The translations under genes were made by a program, and so were the position numbers. Shown here piece after piece: positions 8,247 through 15,517 of a DNA stretch of 64,000 nucleotides. Each line of letters opens with the position of its first letter. The stretch's first letter is position 1. The stretch lies in the NCBI RefSeq assembly GCF_013705725.1, contig NZ_CP055481.1:2294001-2358000 (forward strand), in the 5' to 3' direction. The notes under the pieces are model-generated. The model was not told the DNA's origin. It ran no database searches and worked only from the letters and a program-made list of their open reading frames with translations. This DNA comes from Klebsiella sp. RHBSTW-00484. GTDB taxonomy: Bacteria; Pseudomonadota; Gammaproteobacteria; Enterobacterales; Enterobacteriaceae.

Positions 8247-8515
8247 GTGATATTGATACTTGCCCGGTTCGGAGTTTTAGCTCAGTTCCGGTGGAACATA
8301 GAAAACAGCTTATTGATCTGGCCCGGCAGCTTATCGCAAAAGAGGGGATGCGCTGCTCAGATAACAGTGTTTTTTACTTTAGCGTTTCAGAGTCAGTATT
8401 AAAAGGGAATGAGGGAAGGGGATTTTTAGCTCACTGCATATATTCAAATGCAAAAAAGGACAACTTTTACTCATGTGAGAACTATTACAGGGCAGATTAT
8501 GCAATTACTCAGTAA
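8247..8515 (+). pseudogene. MarT-like regulator, 3' part, separated by IS insertion
   Basis: Continues the interrupted frame as (G)DIDTCPVRSFSSVPVEHRKQ, through LIDLARQLIAKEGMRCSDNS and HCIYSNAKKDNFYSCENYY, to the stop at 8513-8515. This is the periplasmic domain of the regulator, with four cysteines that could form disulfides. No mutation other than the insertion is seen, so the disruption is recent or the strain is a single insertion mutant. A GTG at 8291 could in principle start a soluble fragment, but there is no reason to expect one. Confidence 0.85.
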
Positions 8516-8984
8516 ACTCCCAAGAATGAATGTTTACATTGCCTCTTTCATCCTCTGTATCATTTTGGCTTTTGGCTTGTTGATGTACTCATACCATCAT
8601 AAGAGTGGTTTTGATTGCTCGGCCAATATGCGAATTGAATCAGGTTCATCCGGCTTTGATGCAAGCTTCAAGACTTTCTTGCTTATGCGGGGAAATCATT
8701 CTGGATACTTTGATGTGTCTGGCAAGGTGATGATCAACGATGTGAGATACACCGTTGAAAGGTCATATCATTTTGATTATGAAGTGAAAGAAAATAACAT
8801 TTACCACCTGGTCAAAACCTCCCTCTCAAAGAGAGACGCGGACAACATGATTGAAGGGGTGATGCAGAAGGTCTTCTTTAGCCCTGATCCAGATTCCGGG
8901 CGGTATATCAAAATCCAGAAGATGAAAAATACCTACGTGGTGCAAAACCTGTATTCGCCATCGTTTATATGTGTATCTAATTGA
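8499..8984 (+). CDS. FidL-like inner-membrane protein
   Basis: A 161-aa protein with a single N-terminal membrane anchor (MNVYIASFILCIILAFGLLMY region) and a periplasmic domain with one early Cys (SGFDCSANMRIESG), typical in size and topology of the FidL-like family that is encoded beside MarT-like regulators in Salmonella and Klebsiella. I chose ATG 8499, which overlaps the end of the regulator frame by 17 bp and has AGGGC upstream. The overlap implies translational coupling with the regulator, which the IS now separates from its promoter. FidL function is not known. Expression now may depend on the IS transcript. Confidence 0.75.
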   Translation: MQLLSKLPRMNVYIASFILCIILAFGLLMYSYHHKSGFDCSANMRIESGSSGFDASFKTFLLMRGNHSGYFDVSGKVMINDVRYTVERSYHFDYEVKENNIYHLVKTSLSKRDADNMIEGVMQKVFFSPDPDSGRYIKIQKMKNTYVVQNLYSPSFICVSN

Positions 8985-9070
8985 TATTTTTTGACTTATA
9001 TTCCTCTTCTGGTACTGAAGAGCGTGCTATGGAGACTGGAAGGTTGTCGTCATCGATGATGTGGAGGAGT

Positions 9071-9091
9071 CAGAAAGCAAAAAGCCTGCTT
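9071..9091. repeat. Near-copy of the tRNA-Asn terminator arm, left of pemIK
   Basis: CAGAAAGCAAAAAGCCTGCT plus T. The same stretch with one extra A occurs at 9878-9899, where it is the outer part of the tRNA-Asn terminator hairpin, and again at 16501-16521. Here it has no hairpin partner. The two copies bracket the toxin-antitoxin genes. Confidence 0.6.
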
Positions 9092-9230
9092 GAGATGCGC
9101 CGCATTTTGTTTATCTGATTCGTCATAATCCTTTGAAACACAAAACAGTTTTCTATTATCAGGCTTCGTTACACTAAGGAAATCACCCACAAGGGAATTG
9201 ACTAAAAACTATGCATTACCAGCCCTGATG

Positions 9231-9246
9231 TTATATTTAAATATAA
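9231..9246. promoter_or_regulatory. Palindromic operator and -10 region of pemIK
   Basis: TTATATTTAAATATAA is a perfect 16-bp palindrome that contains a TATAAT -10 hexamer at its right end (9242-9247), 16 bp before the antitoxin ATG. Toxin-antitoxin operons of this class are self-repressed at such palindromes, so this is the likely binding site of the PemI-PemK complex. Confidence 0.6.
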
Positions 9247-9262
9247 TATTTGAAGGTGTTCT

Positions 9263-9520
9263 ATGTACATCACTCGCCTGAAAAAGGTTGGTGGATCCGT
9301 CATGCTGGCGGTCCCACCTGCCGTGCTGAAAACGCTGGCGCTGTCGGCGGACAGCGAAGTGGGCATGACCATTGATAATGGTCGCCTGGTTATTGAACCT
9401 CAGAAACGGCCTCGATATTCGCTGGAAGAACTGCTGGCACAGTGCGATCCGCACGCCGAAATGGGCGAAGAGGATCGGGAATGGGTTGATGCGCCTGCGG
9501 TGGGTAAGGAGATTCTGTAA
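9263..9520 (+). CDS. pemI: PemI/MazE-type antitoxin
   Basis: An 85-aa antitoxin with an AbrB/SpoVT-like N-terminal DNA-binding fold (MYITRLKKVGGSVMLAVPPA, VGMTIDNGRLVIEP) and an acidic C-terminal tail (CDPHAEMGEEDREWVDAP) of the sort that masks the toxin. GAAGG is the ribosome site. It ends one base before the toxin ATG, so the two are translationally coupled. It would neutralise PemK and repress the operon through the palindrome at 9231-9246. Confidence 0.92.
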   Translation: MYITRLKKVGGSVMLAVPPAVLKTLALSADSEVGMTIDNGRLVIEPQKRPRYSLEELLAQCDPHAEMGEEDREWVDAPAVGKEIL

Positions 9521-9853
9521 ATGGACAGAGGGGAAATCTGGCTCGTCTCACTGGATCAGATTGCTGGACATGAACAAAGCGGGAGGCGTCCAGTGCTGAT
9601 CGTATCGAAAGCATCGTTTAATCAGTTCACTCGGCTACCTGTAGTTGTACCCGTCACCAGCGGCGGAAATTTTGCCCGTACAGCGGGTTTTGCCGTATCG
9701 CTTGACGGGGCAGGAACGAAAACAACGGGCATCATTCGCTGTGACCAGCCCAGAACCATTGATATGGAAGCCCGGAACGGCAAGCGTCTGGAGCGAATAC
9801 CTGAAGCTATCGTGAATGAAGTGCTGGCCAGGCTGGAAGCCATTCTGAGCTGA
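9521..9853 (+). CDS. pemK: PemK/MazF/ChpB-type mRNA interferase toxin
   Basis: A 110-aa toxin of the PemK-like fold: MDRGEIWLVSLDQIAGHEQS at the start (the loop is characteristic), GRRPVLIVS, PVVVPVTSGGNFARTAGF and IIRCDQPRTIDM, containing the conserved Arg and Thr residues of the endoribonuclease site. These toxins cut single-stranded mRNA at short motifs and halt growth when the unstable antitoxin is lost. Start abuts the antitoxin stop. It lies just outside a tRNA-Asn gene, where islands often leave remnants. Confidence 0.93.
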   Translation: MDRGEIWLVSLDQIAGHEQSGRRPVLIVSKASFNQFTRLPVVVPVTSGGNFARTAGFAVSLDGAGTKTTGIIRCDQPRTIDMEARNGKRLERIPEAIVNEVLARLEAILS

Positions 9854-9889
9854 TGTTTTTGAAGTGACAGATAGATGCAGAAAAGCAAA

Positions 9890-9917
9890 AAGCCTGCTTA
9901 GTTTCCTAAGCAGGCTT
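9890..9917 (-). terminator. Terminator of tRNA-Asn (9926-10001)
   Basis: AAGCCTGCTTA, six-base loop, TAAGCAGGCTT: perfect 11-bp stem followed on the minus strand by a T-rich run (TTTTTGCTTTT). It lies downstream of the minus-strand tRNA gene. Confidence 0.85.
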
Positions 9918-9925
9918 CTTAAATT

Positions 9926-10001
9926 TGGCTCCTCTGACTGGACTCGAACCAGTGACATACGGATTAACAGTCCGCCGTTCTACCGACTGAACTACAGAGG
10001 A
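9926..10001 (-). tRNA. asn: tRNA-Asn (GTT)
   Basis: 76 nt, identical to the other three tRNA-Asn genes in the window: TCCTCTGTAGTTCAGTCGG at the 5' end, anticodon GTT in GGACTGTTAATCC, T arm GGTTCGAGTCC, encoded CCA end. Confidence 0.98.
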
Positions 10002-10125
10002 ATCGTGTGAACGGGGCGCATAGTAACGATGACCACCCACCTTGTCAAAGCCTGAATCGACAAAGTCCGTTCGTTTGCTGACTATTTCAGCAATAAGCCC
10101 ATTTTTGCCACTGTGCGTGGCAATC

Positions 10126-10142
10126 TGCACTGTCGTAGTGCA
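10126..10142 (+). promoter_or_regulatory. NtrC-binding site upstream of nac
   Basis: TGCACTGTCGTAGTGCA is a dyad that fits the NtrC consensus (TGCACY-N5-GGTGCA) closely. It is ~117 bp upstream of the -24 element, an appropriate enhancer distance. A second, weaker dyad (CCCCTAATGGGG) follows at about 10150-10161. Confidence 0.8.
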
Positions 10143-10258
10143 TTTATACCCCTAATGGGGCATATCGCAATCTGCTTACCGGGCAACAAAATCGTGGCTT
10201 GCTATCAGTATCCCTTATTACGCGGCTCACAGCGGCGTTTGCGCCGGGTATAAAAAAC

Positions 10259-10274
10259 TGGCAAGCAAATTGCA
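10259..10274 (+). promoter_or_regulatory. Sigma-54 promoter of nac
   Basis: TGGCAAGCAAATTGCA has the -24 GG (10260-10261) and -12 GC (10272-10273) separated by exactly 10 bases. It lies 58 bp before the nac ATG and downstream of an NtrC site. nac in Klebsiella is known to be transcribed by sigma-54 RNA polymerase under NtrC. Confidence 0.88.
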
Positions 10275-10331
10275 AAACCTTCTGTATCTAAACAGCCAGC
10301 GTTGGCACTGGTGTTCCTTACAGGAGGCAAA

Positions 10332-11249
10332 ATGAACTTAAGACGACTGAAGTATTTTGTGAAAATCGTCGATATCGGCAGTCTGACCCAGGCCGCTGAA
10401 GTCTTGCACATCGCACAACCGGCGTTGAGTCAGCAGGTTGCGACCCTGGAAGGCGAACTGGATCAGCAACTGTTGATCCGTACCAAGCGCGGCGTCACAC
10501 CGACTGAAGCGGGCAAGATCCTCTATACCCATGCCCGTACCATTCTACGCCAGTGTGAACAGGCTCAACTGGCGGTCAACAATGTCGGGCAGACCCTGAG
10601 CGGTCAGGTGTCAATTGGCCTCGCTCCGGGAACGGCGGCTTCGGCAATTACCATGCCTCTGTTGCAGACGGTGCGTAATGAACTTCCGGAAGTGATGGTC
10701 TATTTGCAGGAAAGCAGCGGCACTATCCTCAATGACAAGCTGATTGAAGGGCAACTGGATATGGCGGTGCTCTACGAACGTTCTCCGGTCGCCGGGATCA
10801 TCAGCCAGCCGTTGTTGAAAGAAGATCTTTACCTGGTCGGCACCCGAGACTGCCCGGGTCAGAGTATCGATCTGACCGCCGTTGCAGAGATGAATCTGTT
10901 CCTGCCGCGCGATTACAGCGCTGTGCGTGCGCGGGTCACTGAGGCCTTCACTCTACGTCGTCTCTCAGCAAAAATTATTGGTGAAATTGAATCAATCACC
11001 ACCTTAACGGCGGCGATTGCCAGCGGAATGGGTGTGACCGTATTACCGGAGTCTGCTGCGCGTTCACTGTGTGGTGCGGCTAATGGCTGGATGGCGCGTA
11101 TTAGTACGCCGTCAATGAGTCTCTCACTCTCATTGAATATGTCAGCGCGTGGTAGTTTGTCGCCGCAGGCACAGGCCGTGAAGGAGATTTTGATGTCGCT
11201 TGTGAGCCGTCCGTCGCTTGAAAACCGTGAATTGCTGTTAGTGAGTTAG
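10332..11249 (+). CDS. nac: Nitrogen assimilation control protein, LysR family
   Basis: A 305-aa LysR-type regulator with the N-terminal HTH (MNLRRLKYFVKIVDIGSLTQ, AAEVLHIAQPALSQQVATLE) and a C-terminal RPSLENRELLLVS that matches Klebsiella Nac as I remember it. Nac links sigma-54-dependent nitrogen control to sigma-70 promoters, activating operons such as those for alternative nitrogen sources and repressing others, without a small-molecule coinducer. AGGAGG precedes the ATG at 10332. The upstream NtrC site and sigma-54 promoter show regulation by nitrogen limitation. cbl follows on the same strand after an ERIC repeat. Confidence 0.97.
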   Translation: MNLRRLKYFVKIVDIGSLTQAAEVLHIAQPALSQQVATLEGELDQQLLIRTKRGVTPTEAGKILYTHARTILRQCEQAQLAVNNVGQTLSGQVSIGLAPGTAASAITMPLLQTVRNELPEVMVYLQESSGTILNDKLIEGQLDMAVLYERSPVAGIISQPLLKEDLYLVGTRDCPGQSIDLTAVAEMNLFLPRDYSAVRARVTEAFTLRRLSAKIIGEIESITTLTAAIASGMGVTVLPESAARSLCGAANGWMARISTPSMSLSLSLNMSARGSLSPQAQAVKEILMSLVSRPSLENRELLLVS

Positions 11250-11251
11250 TC

Positions 11252-11378
11252 TATACCCTAAATAATTCGAGTTGTTTAAAGGCGGCAAGGGAGTGAGTCC
11301 CCGGGAGCATAGATAACTATGTGACCGGGGTGAGCGAGCGCAGCCAACACATAAGCAACTTGAAGTATGACGGGTATA
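11252..11378. repeat. ERIC repeat, 127 bp, between nac and cbl
   Basis: TATACCC…GACGGGTATA ends, with the central GAGTGAGTCCCCGGGAGC and GTGACCGGGGTGAGCGAGC segments, are the enterobacterial repetitive intergenic consensus. Full standard length. It lies in the nac-cbl intergenic region and could fold in the transcript. Confidence 0.95.
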
Positions 11379-11478
11379 TTCCTTAAAGGAATAAGTTGCT
11401 GGTTTTTATTATTTGTTAGCAAGGACAACAGACTTTAACAATAGAGCATATGTTATGTCTGATAGCCCGGAGGAAAGG

Positions 11479-12429
11479 GTGAATTTCCAGCAACTTAAAA
11501 TTATTCGTGAAGCGGCCCGTCAGGATTACAACCTGACGGAGGTCGCCAATATGCTCTATACATCGCAATCGGGCGTCAGCCGTCATATTCGTGAACTGGA
11601 AGAAGAGCTGGGGATCGAGATCTTTATCCGCCGCGGTAAACGTCTTCTGGGGATGACGGAACCGGGCAAAGCGCTGCTATCAATTGCTGAGCGTATTCTC
11701 AACGAAGCCAGCAACGTCCGCCGTCTGGCTGACCTGTTTACCAACGATGCGTCCGGCGTCTTAACCATCGCAACGACGCACACGCAGGCGCGCTATAGCC
11801 TGCCGCCGGTCATCAAAGCTTTTCGTGAACTCTTTTCTGACGTGCGTCTTGAGCTGGTTCAGGGGACACCGCAGGAAATTGAAGCGCTGCTGCACAACGG
11901 CGGCGCGGATATCGGTATCGCCAGCGAGCGCTTGAGCAACGATCCGACGCTGGTGGCTTTCCCCTGGTTCCGTTGGCACCACAGCCTGCTGGTGCCAAAA
12001 GATCACCCGCTAACTCAGGTTACGCCCTTAACGCTGGAAGCCATTTCCCGCTGGCCGCTGATCACCTACCGTCAGGGAATTACCGGGCGTTCGCGTATTG
12101 ATGAAGCCTTCAACCGTAAAGGCCTGGTACCGGACATTGTGCTGAGCGCGCAGGACTCCGATGTGATTAAAACCTACGTTGAGCTCGGTCTCGGGGTAGG
12201 GCTGGTCGCAGAGCAGTCGGGCGATAATCGCGAGTCTGATACCTTTACCCGCCTGGAAACCCGCCATTTGTTTGATGCCAACACCGTCTGGTTAGGCCTC
12301 AAGCGCGGACAGCTGCAGCGTAACTACGTCTGGCGCTTTATCGAGCTGTGCAATGCGGGCCTGTCTCTGGATGAAATTAAACGCCAGGCGATGGAACCGG
12401 AAGAGGCGGCGATCGATTATCAGATTTAG
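11479..12429 (+). CDS. cbl: Cbl, LysR-type regulator of sulfur/sulfonate use
   Basis: A 316-aa LysR-family activator, the length of E. coli Cbl, of sulfate-starvation genes such as those for taurine and alkanesulfonate uptake. The protein opens (M)NFQQLKIIREAARQDYNLT, then SQSGVSRHIRELEEELGIEI, and ends …EEAAIDYQI as Cbl does. I chose the GTG at 11479, preceded by GGAGGAAAG, since this gives the family start; the longer frame from 11413 adds 22 unsupported residues. In E. coli cbl is transcribed partly with nac; here an ERIC lies between them. Confidence 0.96.
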   Translation: MNFQQLKIIREAARQDYNLTEVANMLYTSQSGVSRHIRELEEELGIEIFIRRGKRLLGMTEPGKALLSIAERILNEASNVRRLADLFTNDASGVLTIATTHTQARYSLPPVIKAFRELFSDVRLELVQGTPQEIEALLHNGGADIGIASERLSNDPTLVAFPWFRWHHSLLVPKDHPLTQVTPLTLEAISRWPLITYRQGITGRSRIDEAFNRKGLVPDIVLSAQDSDVIKTYVELGLGVGLVAEQSGDNRESDTFTRLETRHLFDANTVWLGLKRGQLQRNYVWRFIELCNAGLSLDEIKRQAMEPEEAAIDYQI

Positions 12430-12495
12430 TCGTATATGAGTTAATAAACAAAGCTATAATTCATTCACGATTGTCGCCACAGAGGAAGGGAAATT

Positions 12496-13437
12496 GTGCG
12501 GCGTATGAAACTGCTTTGTTCTCTTATTATGATCCTCACCAGCCAGAGCGCTCTGGCGGTGAGCTACCCGTTACCGCCGGAAGGAAGCCGTCTGGTGGGC
12601 AGCCCGCTGACCATCACTGTTCCGCAAAGCAATACCCAGCCGCTGGAGGCGTTTGCCGCTCAGTACGGTCAGGGCCTGAGCAACATGCTTGAAGCCAACC
12701 CTGGCGTCGATGTGTTCCTGCCGAAATCGGGGTCCACGCTGGTGATACCGCAGCAGGTTATTCTACCCGCCACGGTACGCAACGGCATCGTGATCAACGT
12801 TGCTGAAATGCGCCTCTATTACTACCCGCCCGATGGTGCAACGGTCGAGATTCTGCCGATTGGCATTGGCCAGGCAGGGCGAGAAACGCCGCGCAACTGG
12901 GTGACTACGGTCGAACGCAAGCAGGAAGCGCCGTCATGGACGCCGACTGCCAATACCCGCCGTGAATATGCCAGTCGAGGAGAAAGTTTGCCCGCGTTTG
13001 TTCCGGCCGGTCCGGATAATCCGATGGGGCTGTACGCAATTTATATCGGCAGGCTTTACGCCATTCACGGCACCAATGCCAATTTCGGTATTGGTCTGCG
13101 CGTGAGCCAGGGCTGCATCCGCTTGCGTAACGATGATATTAAGTACCTGTTTGACACCGTGCCGGTGGGGACCCGCGTGCAAATAATCGATCAGCCGGTG
13201 AAATACACCACCGAGCCGGATGGTAGCCGATGGGTTGAAGTCCATGAGCCATTGTCGCGTAATCGCGCGGAATATGAATCTGACAGAAAGGTTCCGCTAC
13301 CGACGACGACCGCCATTCAGGCTTTTGTGAAAGGTGAGGGGGTTGATATGAATCGCGCGGAGCAGGCGCTTGAGCGTCGCTCGGGAATGCCGATGGAGAT
13401 TGGCACTACAGCGATGCAGACCAGCAGCGGATTTTAA
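12496..13437 (+). CDS. ldtA: L,D-transpeptidase attaching Braun lipoprotein to peptidoglycan
   Basis: A 313-aa periplasmic YkuD-domain enzyme (ErfK). A signal peptide ([16 protein letters not shown]) is followed by a LysM-like segment (~40-90, [20 protein letters not shown]) and the YkuD catalytic domain with His191 ([12 protein letters not shown]) and the nucleophile Cys207 (VSQGCIRL). It links the C-terminal lysine of Lpp to meso-diaminopimelate in peptidoglycan; related enzymes form 3-3 crosslinks. GTG 12496 preserves the MRR start known from E. coli; ATG 12505 is the alternative. Its position after cbl matches E. coli. Confidence 0.95.
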   Translation: MRRMKLLCSLIMILTSQSALAVSYPLPPEGSRLVGSPLTITVPQSNTQPLEAFAAQYGQGLSNMLEANPGVDVFLPKSGSTLVIPQQVILPATVRNGIVINVAEMRLYYYPPDGATVEILPIGIGQAGRETPRNWVTTVERKQEAPSWTPTANTRREYASRGESLPAFVPAGPDNPMGLYAIYIGRLYAIHGTNANFGIGLRVSQGCIRLRNDDIKYLFDTVPVGTRVQIIDQPVKYTTEPDGSRWVEVHEPLSRNRAEYESDRKVPLPTTTAIQAFVKGEGVDMNRAEQALERRSGMPMEIGTTAMQTSSGF

Positions 13438-13468
13438 CGTATTGTTCAGTAAAAAGTTAATCGAAGAA

Positions 13469-13495
13469 AACATCCTCTCTTAGCGGGAGGATGTT
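13469..13495 (+). terminator. Hairpin after ldtA
   Basis: AACATCCTC, nine-base loop, GAGGATGTT, 32 bp after the stop codon. No long T-run follows, so termination strength is uncertain. A degenerate REP-like stretch (…GCGCCTCCGGGG) lies further on near 13590-13602. Confidence 0.5.
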
Positions 13496-13710
13496 GAGTA
13501 AATGGCAAGCCAGTTGAGATACCGTACTCACTTTTGCCGGAGGGCTATCTGGCCTGGATAATTCACCGTTTTCCGTAGTCCTGTGTAAGCGAAGCGCCTC
13601 CGGGGAATTTAACAAAGGGAAGCTTTGTCAGTTATCTGAGCGATCGCTGGATCCTTTTTCACTCGCTCCAGCCGTTCACTAGCGGTTGGCCCATTCTGGG
13701 CCTGCCAGTA

Positions 13711-14769
13711 TCAGTGCGCTTTTTTCGGCATGGTTTCATCCATGATAGCGTTGACCTGTTTCATCACCGTGCCTGCATCTTTGACGCCTTTCGCTTCCTT
13801 CTCTTTTACCCACTTATCTTGCACCGCCCGATAGCGGGTGGTGGTTTCCCATTGCGCGACCTCTTGCGGTTGCAGAACGCGCACCGTTGCCCCGGCTTTG
13901 CGTAAATTGTCTATCTGAGTATTAAAACTGCTGTCCATCACTGAACCCAGAGATTGATATGCCGTTTGTGCAGCACGCTGAATGGCGGCCCGATCTTCAG
14001 AGGAAAGCGCGTCCCAGGTCTGTTTGTTTATTGTCAGAATGTAGAGATGACCCAGCCACAGATCTTTGGAGATCAGCACGTTGGGTGCGAGCTGATACGC
14101 TTTCAGATCGTAGCCGCTGTCCACGTTCAGCATCATGCCGTCGATAGCGCCGCTTTTCAGCGCGTTGTAGGTTTCTTCACCCCAGGGCATGGTCACCGGT
14201 TTAGCGCCCGAGTTTTGCAGAAAATCACGCTGCCAGAAGCTGGCGGAGCGCCACGTGCCGCCTTTGATATCGTTCAGGGTCGCCATTGATTTGGTGCTGA
14301 AAAAGGACAGCGGATAGCCGGTGGCGAGAAAAATGCTCACCACGTTATTTTTCTCAAGCTCTGCCGGGAATGCCGGGATATCAGCATAAACGCGGCGGAA
14401 GAAGGCAACCTGTTGTTCACCGGCAGGGCCGACGGGAAAGCTTTTGAAGATCTGGTTCAGCGGCAGCGCGTCGGAGGCATATTCGGGCACGACAATCGCC
14501 ATATCCGCCTTTCCTTCTTTGCCGACGTTGCGTAACGCGTCGTAACCGCTACTGAGTTCACCGCCCCAGTGCGCCTCTATTTTCAGGCGCCCGTCTGATT
14601 CCTTCTCTATAGCGGGGAAGAGCACGTCGTTGATAAAGCGAGTACGCATGCCGCCCAGCGGCTCATGATCGCTGTAGGTCAGGGTTTGCGTAGCCGAAGC
14701 TGCGGTGGGCAGCAGCAGGGCGGCGAGCAGGATGGCCAGACATTTTCCGATGGTTTTTTGAGAGCGCAT
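13711..14769 (-). CDS. TRAP transporter substrate-binding protein (DctP family), orphan
   Basis: A 352-aa periplasmic solute-binding protein. A signal peptide (AILLAALLLPTAASA) precedes the DctP fold: LTYSDHEPLGGMRTRFINDV, GGELSSGYDALRNVGKEGKA and DIKGGTWRSASFWQRDFLQN with the family's carboxylate-binding Arg region, followed by GAIDGMMLNVDSG. TRAP binding proteins hand organic acids to a DctQ/DctM permease. No permease genes are nearby, so it must work with a distant system or do something else. It is on the same strand as the SnoaL-like gene 48 bp upstream and divergent from a LysR gene, which suggests a small LysR-controlled catabolic unit. Confidence 0.88.
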   Translation of the reverse strand: MRSQKTIGKCLAILLAALLLPTAASATQTLTYSDHEPLGGMRTRFINDVLFPAIEKESDGRLKIEAHWGGELSSGYDALRNVGKEGKADMAIVVPEYASDALPLNQIFKSFPVGPAGEQQVAFFRRVYADIPAFPAELEKNNVVSIFLATGYPLSFFSTKSMATLNDIKGGTWRSASFWQRDFLQNSGAKPVTMPWGEETYNALKSGAIDGMMLNVDSGYDLKAYQLAPNVLISKDLWLGHLYILTINKQTWDALSSEDRAAIQRAAQTAYQSLGSVMDSSFNTQIDNLRKAGATVRVLQPQEVAQWETTTRYRAVQDKWVKEKEAKGVKDAGTVMKQVNAIMDETMPKKAH

Positions 14770-14817
14770 ACATTTCCTTTGCGTTGCTGATATTAATGAG
14801 GGGATGTTGGCGACCGA

Positions 14818-15408
14818 TCAGATCGGCTGCCCGGACAGCCAGCGTTTCCCGTCGGCTTTCATTTGTTGTTCGAGAATACTACCGCGGGTGGCAAAAACGC
14901 GCTGAACCGGAAAGCCGCTTTTTTCCAGCAGGTAAGCCAGCGCTGCGTATTCGCGCGGATATTTCTCCACCGCACTTTGGTCAACCGGGACCACGCCGAG
15001 CGGAAAAGTGAAGCTGGCCATATCGTAAATACTCTGGCGGTGAAACAGTTTCCATACGCCATCGCGCTTTTCCGCCATATCATAAAAGCGGTTATGACCA
15101 ATACAGCCCAGATTCAACTTAACGTTCTCGCCGATAATCATCGCGTTGGTTTCAACAATCGCCCTTGTCGCCTCGGCATTGAAGGTCACCACTGGCGTAC
15201 CGATCAGGTGTTTGGTGCGCACATCCGACGCTCCCATCCGCATTGAGCCGTCAACAAAATCGCTGGCGAGCCCCTCAAACCAGGTAATTTCGATGGTACC
15301 GTCCGGGTGAAACAGATTGCGCAGTTGGTCCCATTCACCCAGATCGCGGTGCATCCAGCCGGTGAGAAGGTCGGTGATTTGCAGGCGATCGTTCAGAAGA
15401 TTGTGCAT
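14818..15408 (-). CDS. SnoaL/NTF2-like protein
   Basis: A 196-aa protein of the NTF2 fold (SnoaL-like branch): NLLNDRLQITDLLTGWMHRD, EWDQLRNLFHPDGTIEITWF and GCIGHNRFYDMAEKRDGVWK are the helix and curved-sheet elements of cyclases, dehydratases and ring-hydroxylating dioxygenase beta subunits. No signal peptide, so it is cytoplasmic. The substrate is unknown. It precedes the TRAP binding-protein gene and is divergent from a LysR regulator; a hydrolytic or isomerising step on an imported acid is a guess from this context only. Confidence 0.72.
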   Translation of the reverse strand: MHNLLNDRLQITDLLTGWMHRDLGEWDQLRNLFHPDGTIEITWFEGLASDFVDGSMRMGASDVRTKHLIGTPVVTFNAEATRAIVETNAMIIGENVKLNLGCIGHNRFYDMAEKRDGVWKLFHRQSIYDMASFTFPLGVVPVDQSAVEKYPREYAALAYLLEKSGFPVQRVFATRGSILEQQMKADGKRWLSGQPI

Positions 15409-15482
15409 AACATGTACTCCGGTTAGTTGACGGATTTCAGTTTCGTCGTGAATAGCGATAAACTCAAATAGATAGATATGAC

Positions 15483-15492
15483 TGATTAATCA
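15483..15492. promoter_or_regulatory. Dyad TGATTAATCA in divergent LysR promoter region
   Basis: A 10-bp perfect palindrome in the 109-bp interval between the SnoaL-like gene and its divergent LysR regulator, 26 bp before the regulator ATG. LysR proteins bind T-N11-A dyads in such positions. Assignment is tentative. Confidence 0.35.
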
Positions 15493-15517
15493 TTTTATTT
15501 GATGATGGAGCTGACGC

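Noticed and set aside
11413..11478. N-terminal extension of Cbl from ATG 11413
   Set aside because: The GTG at 11479 has GGAGG and gives the family start and the 316-aa length.
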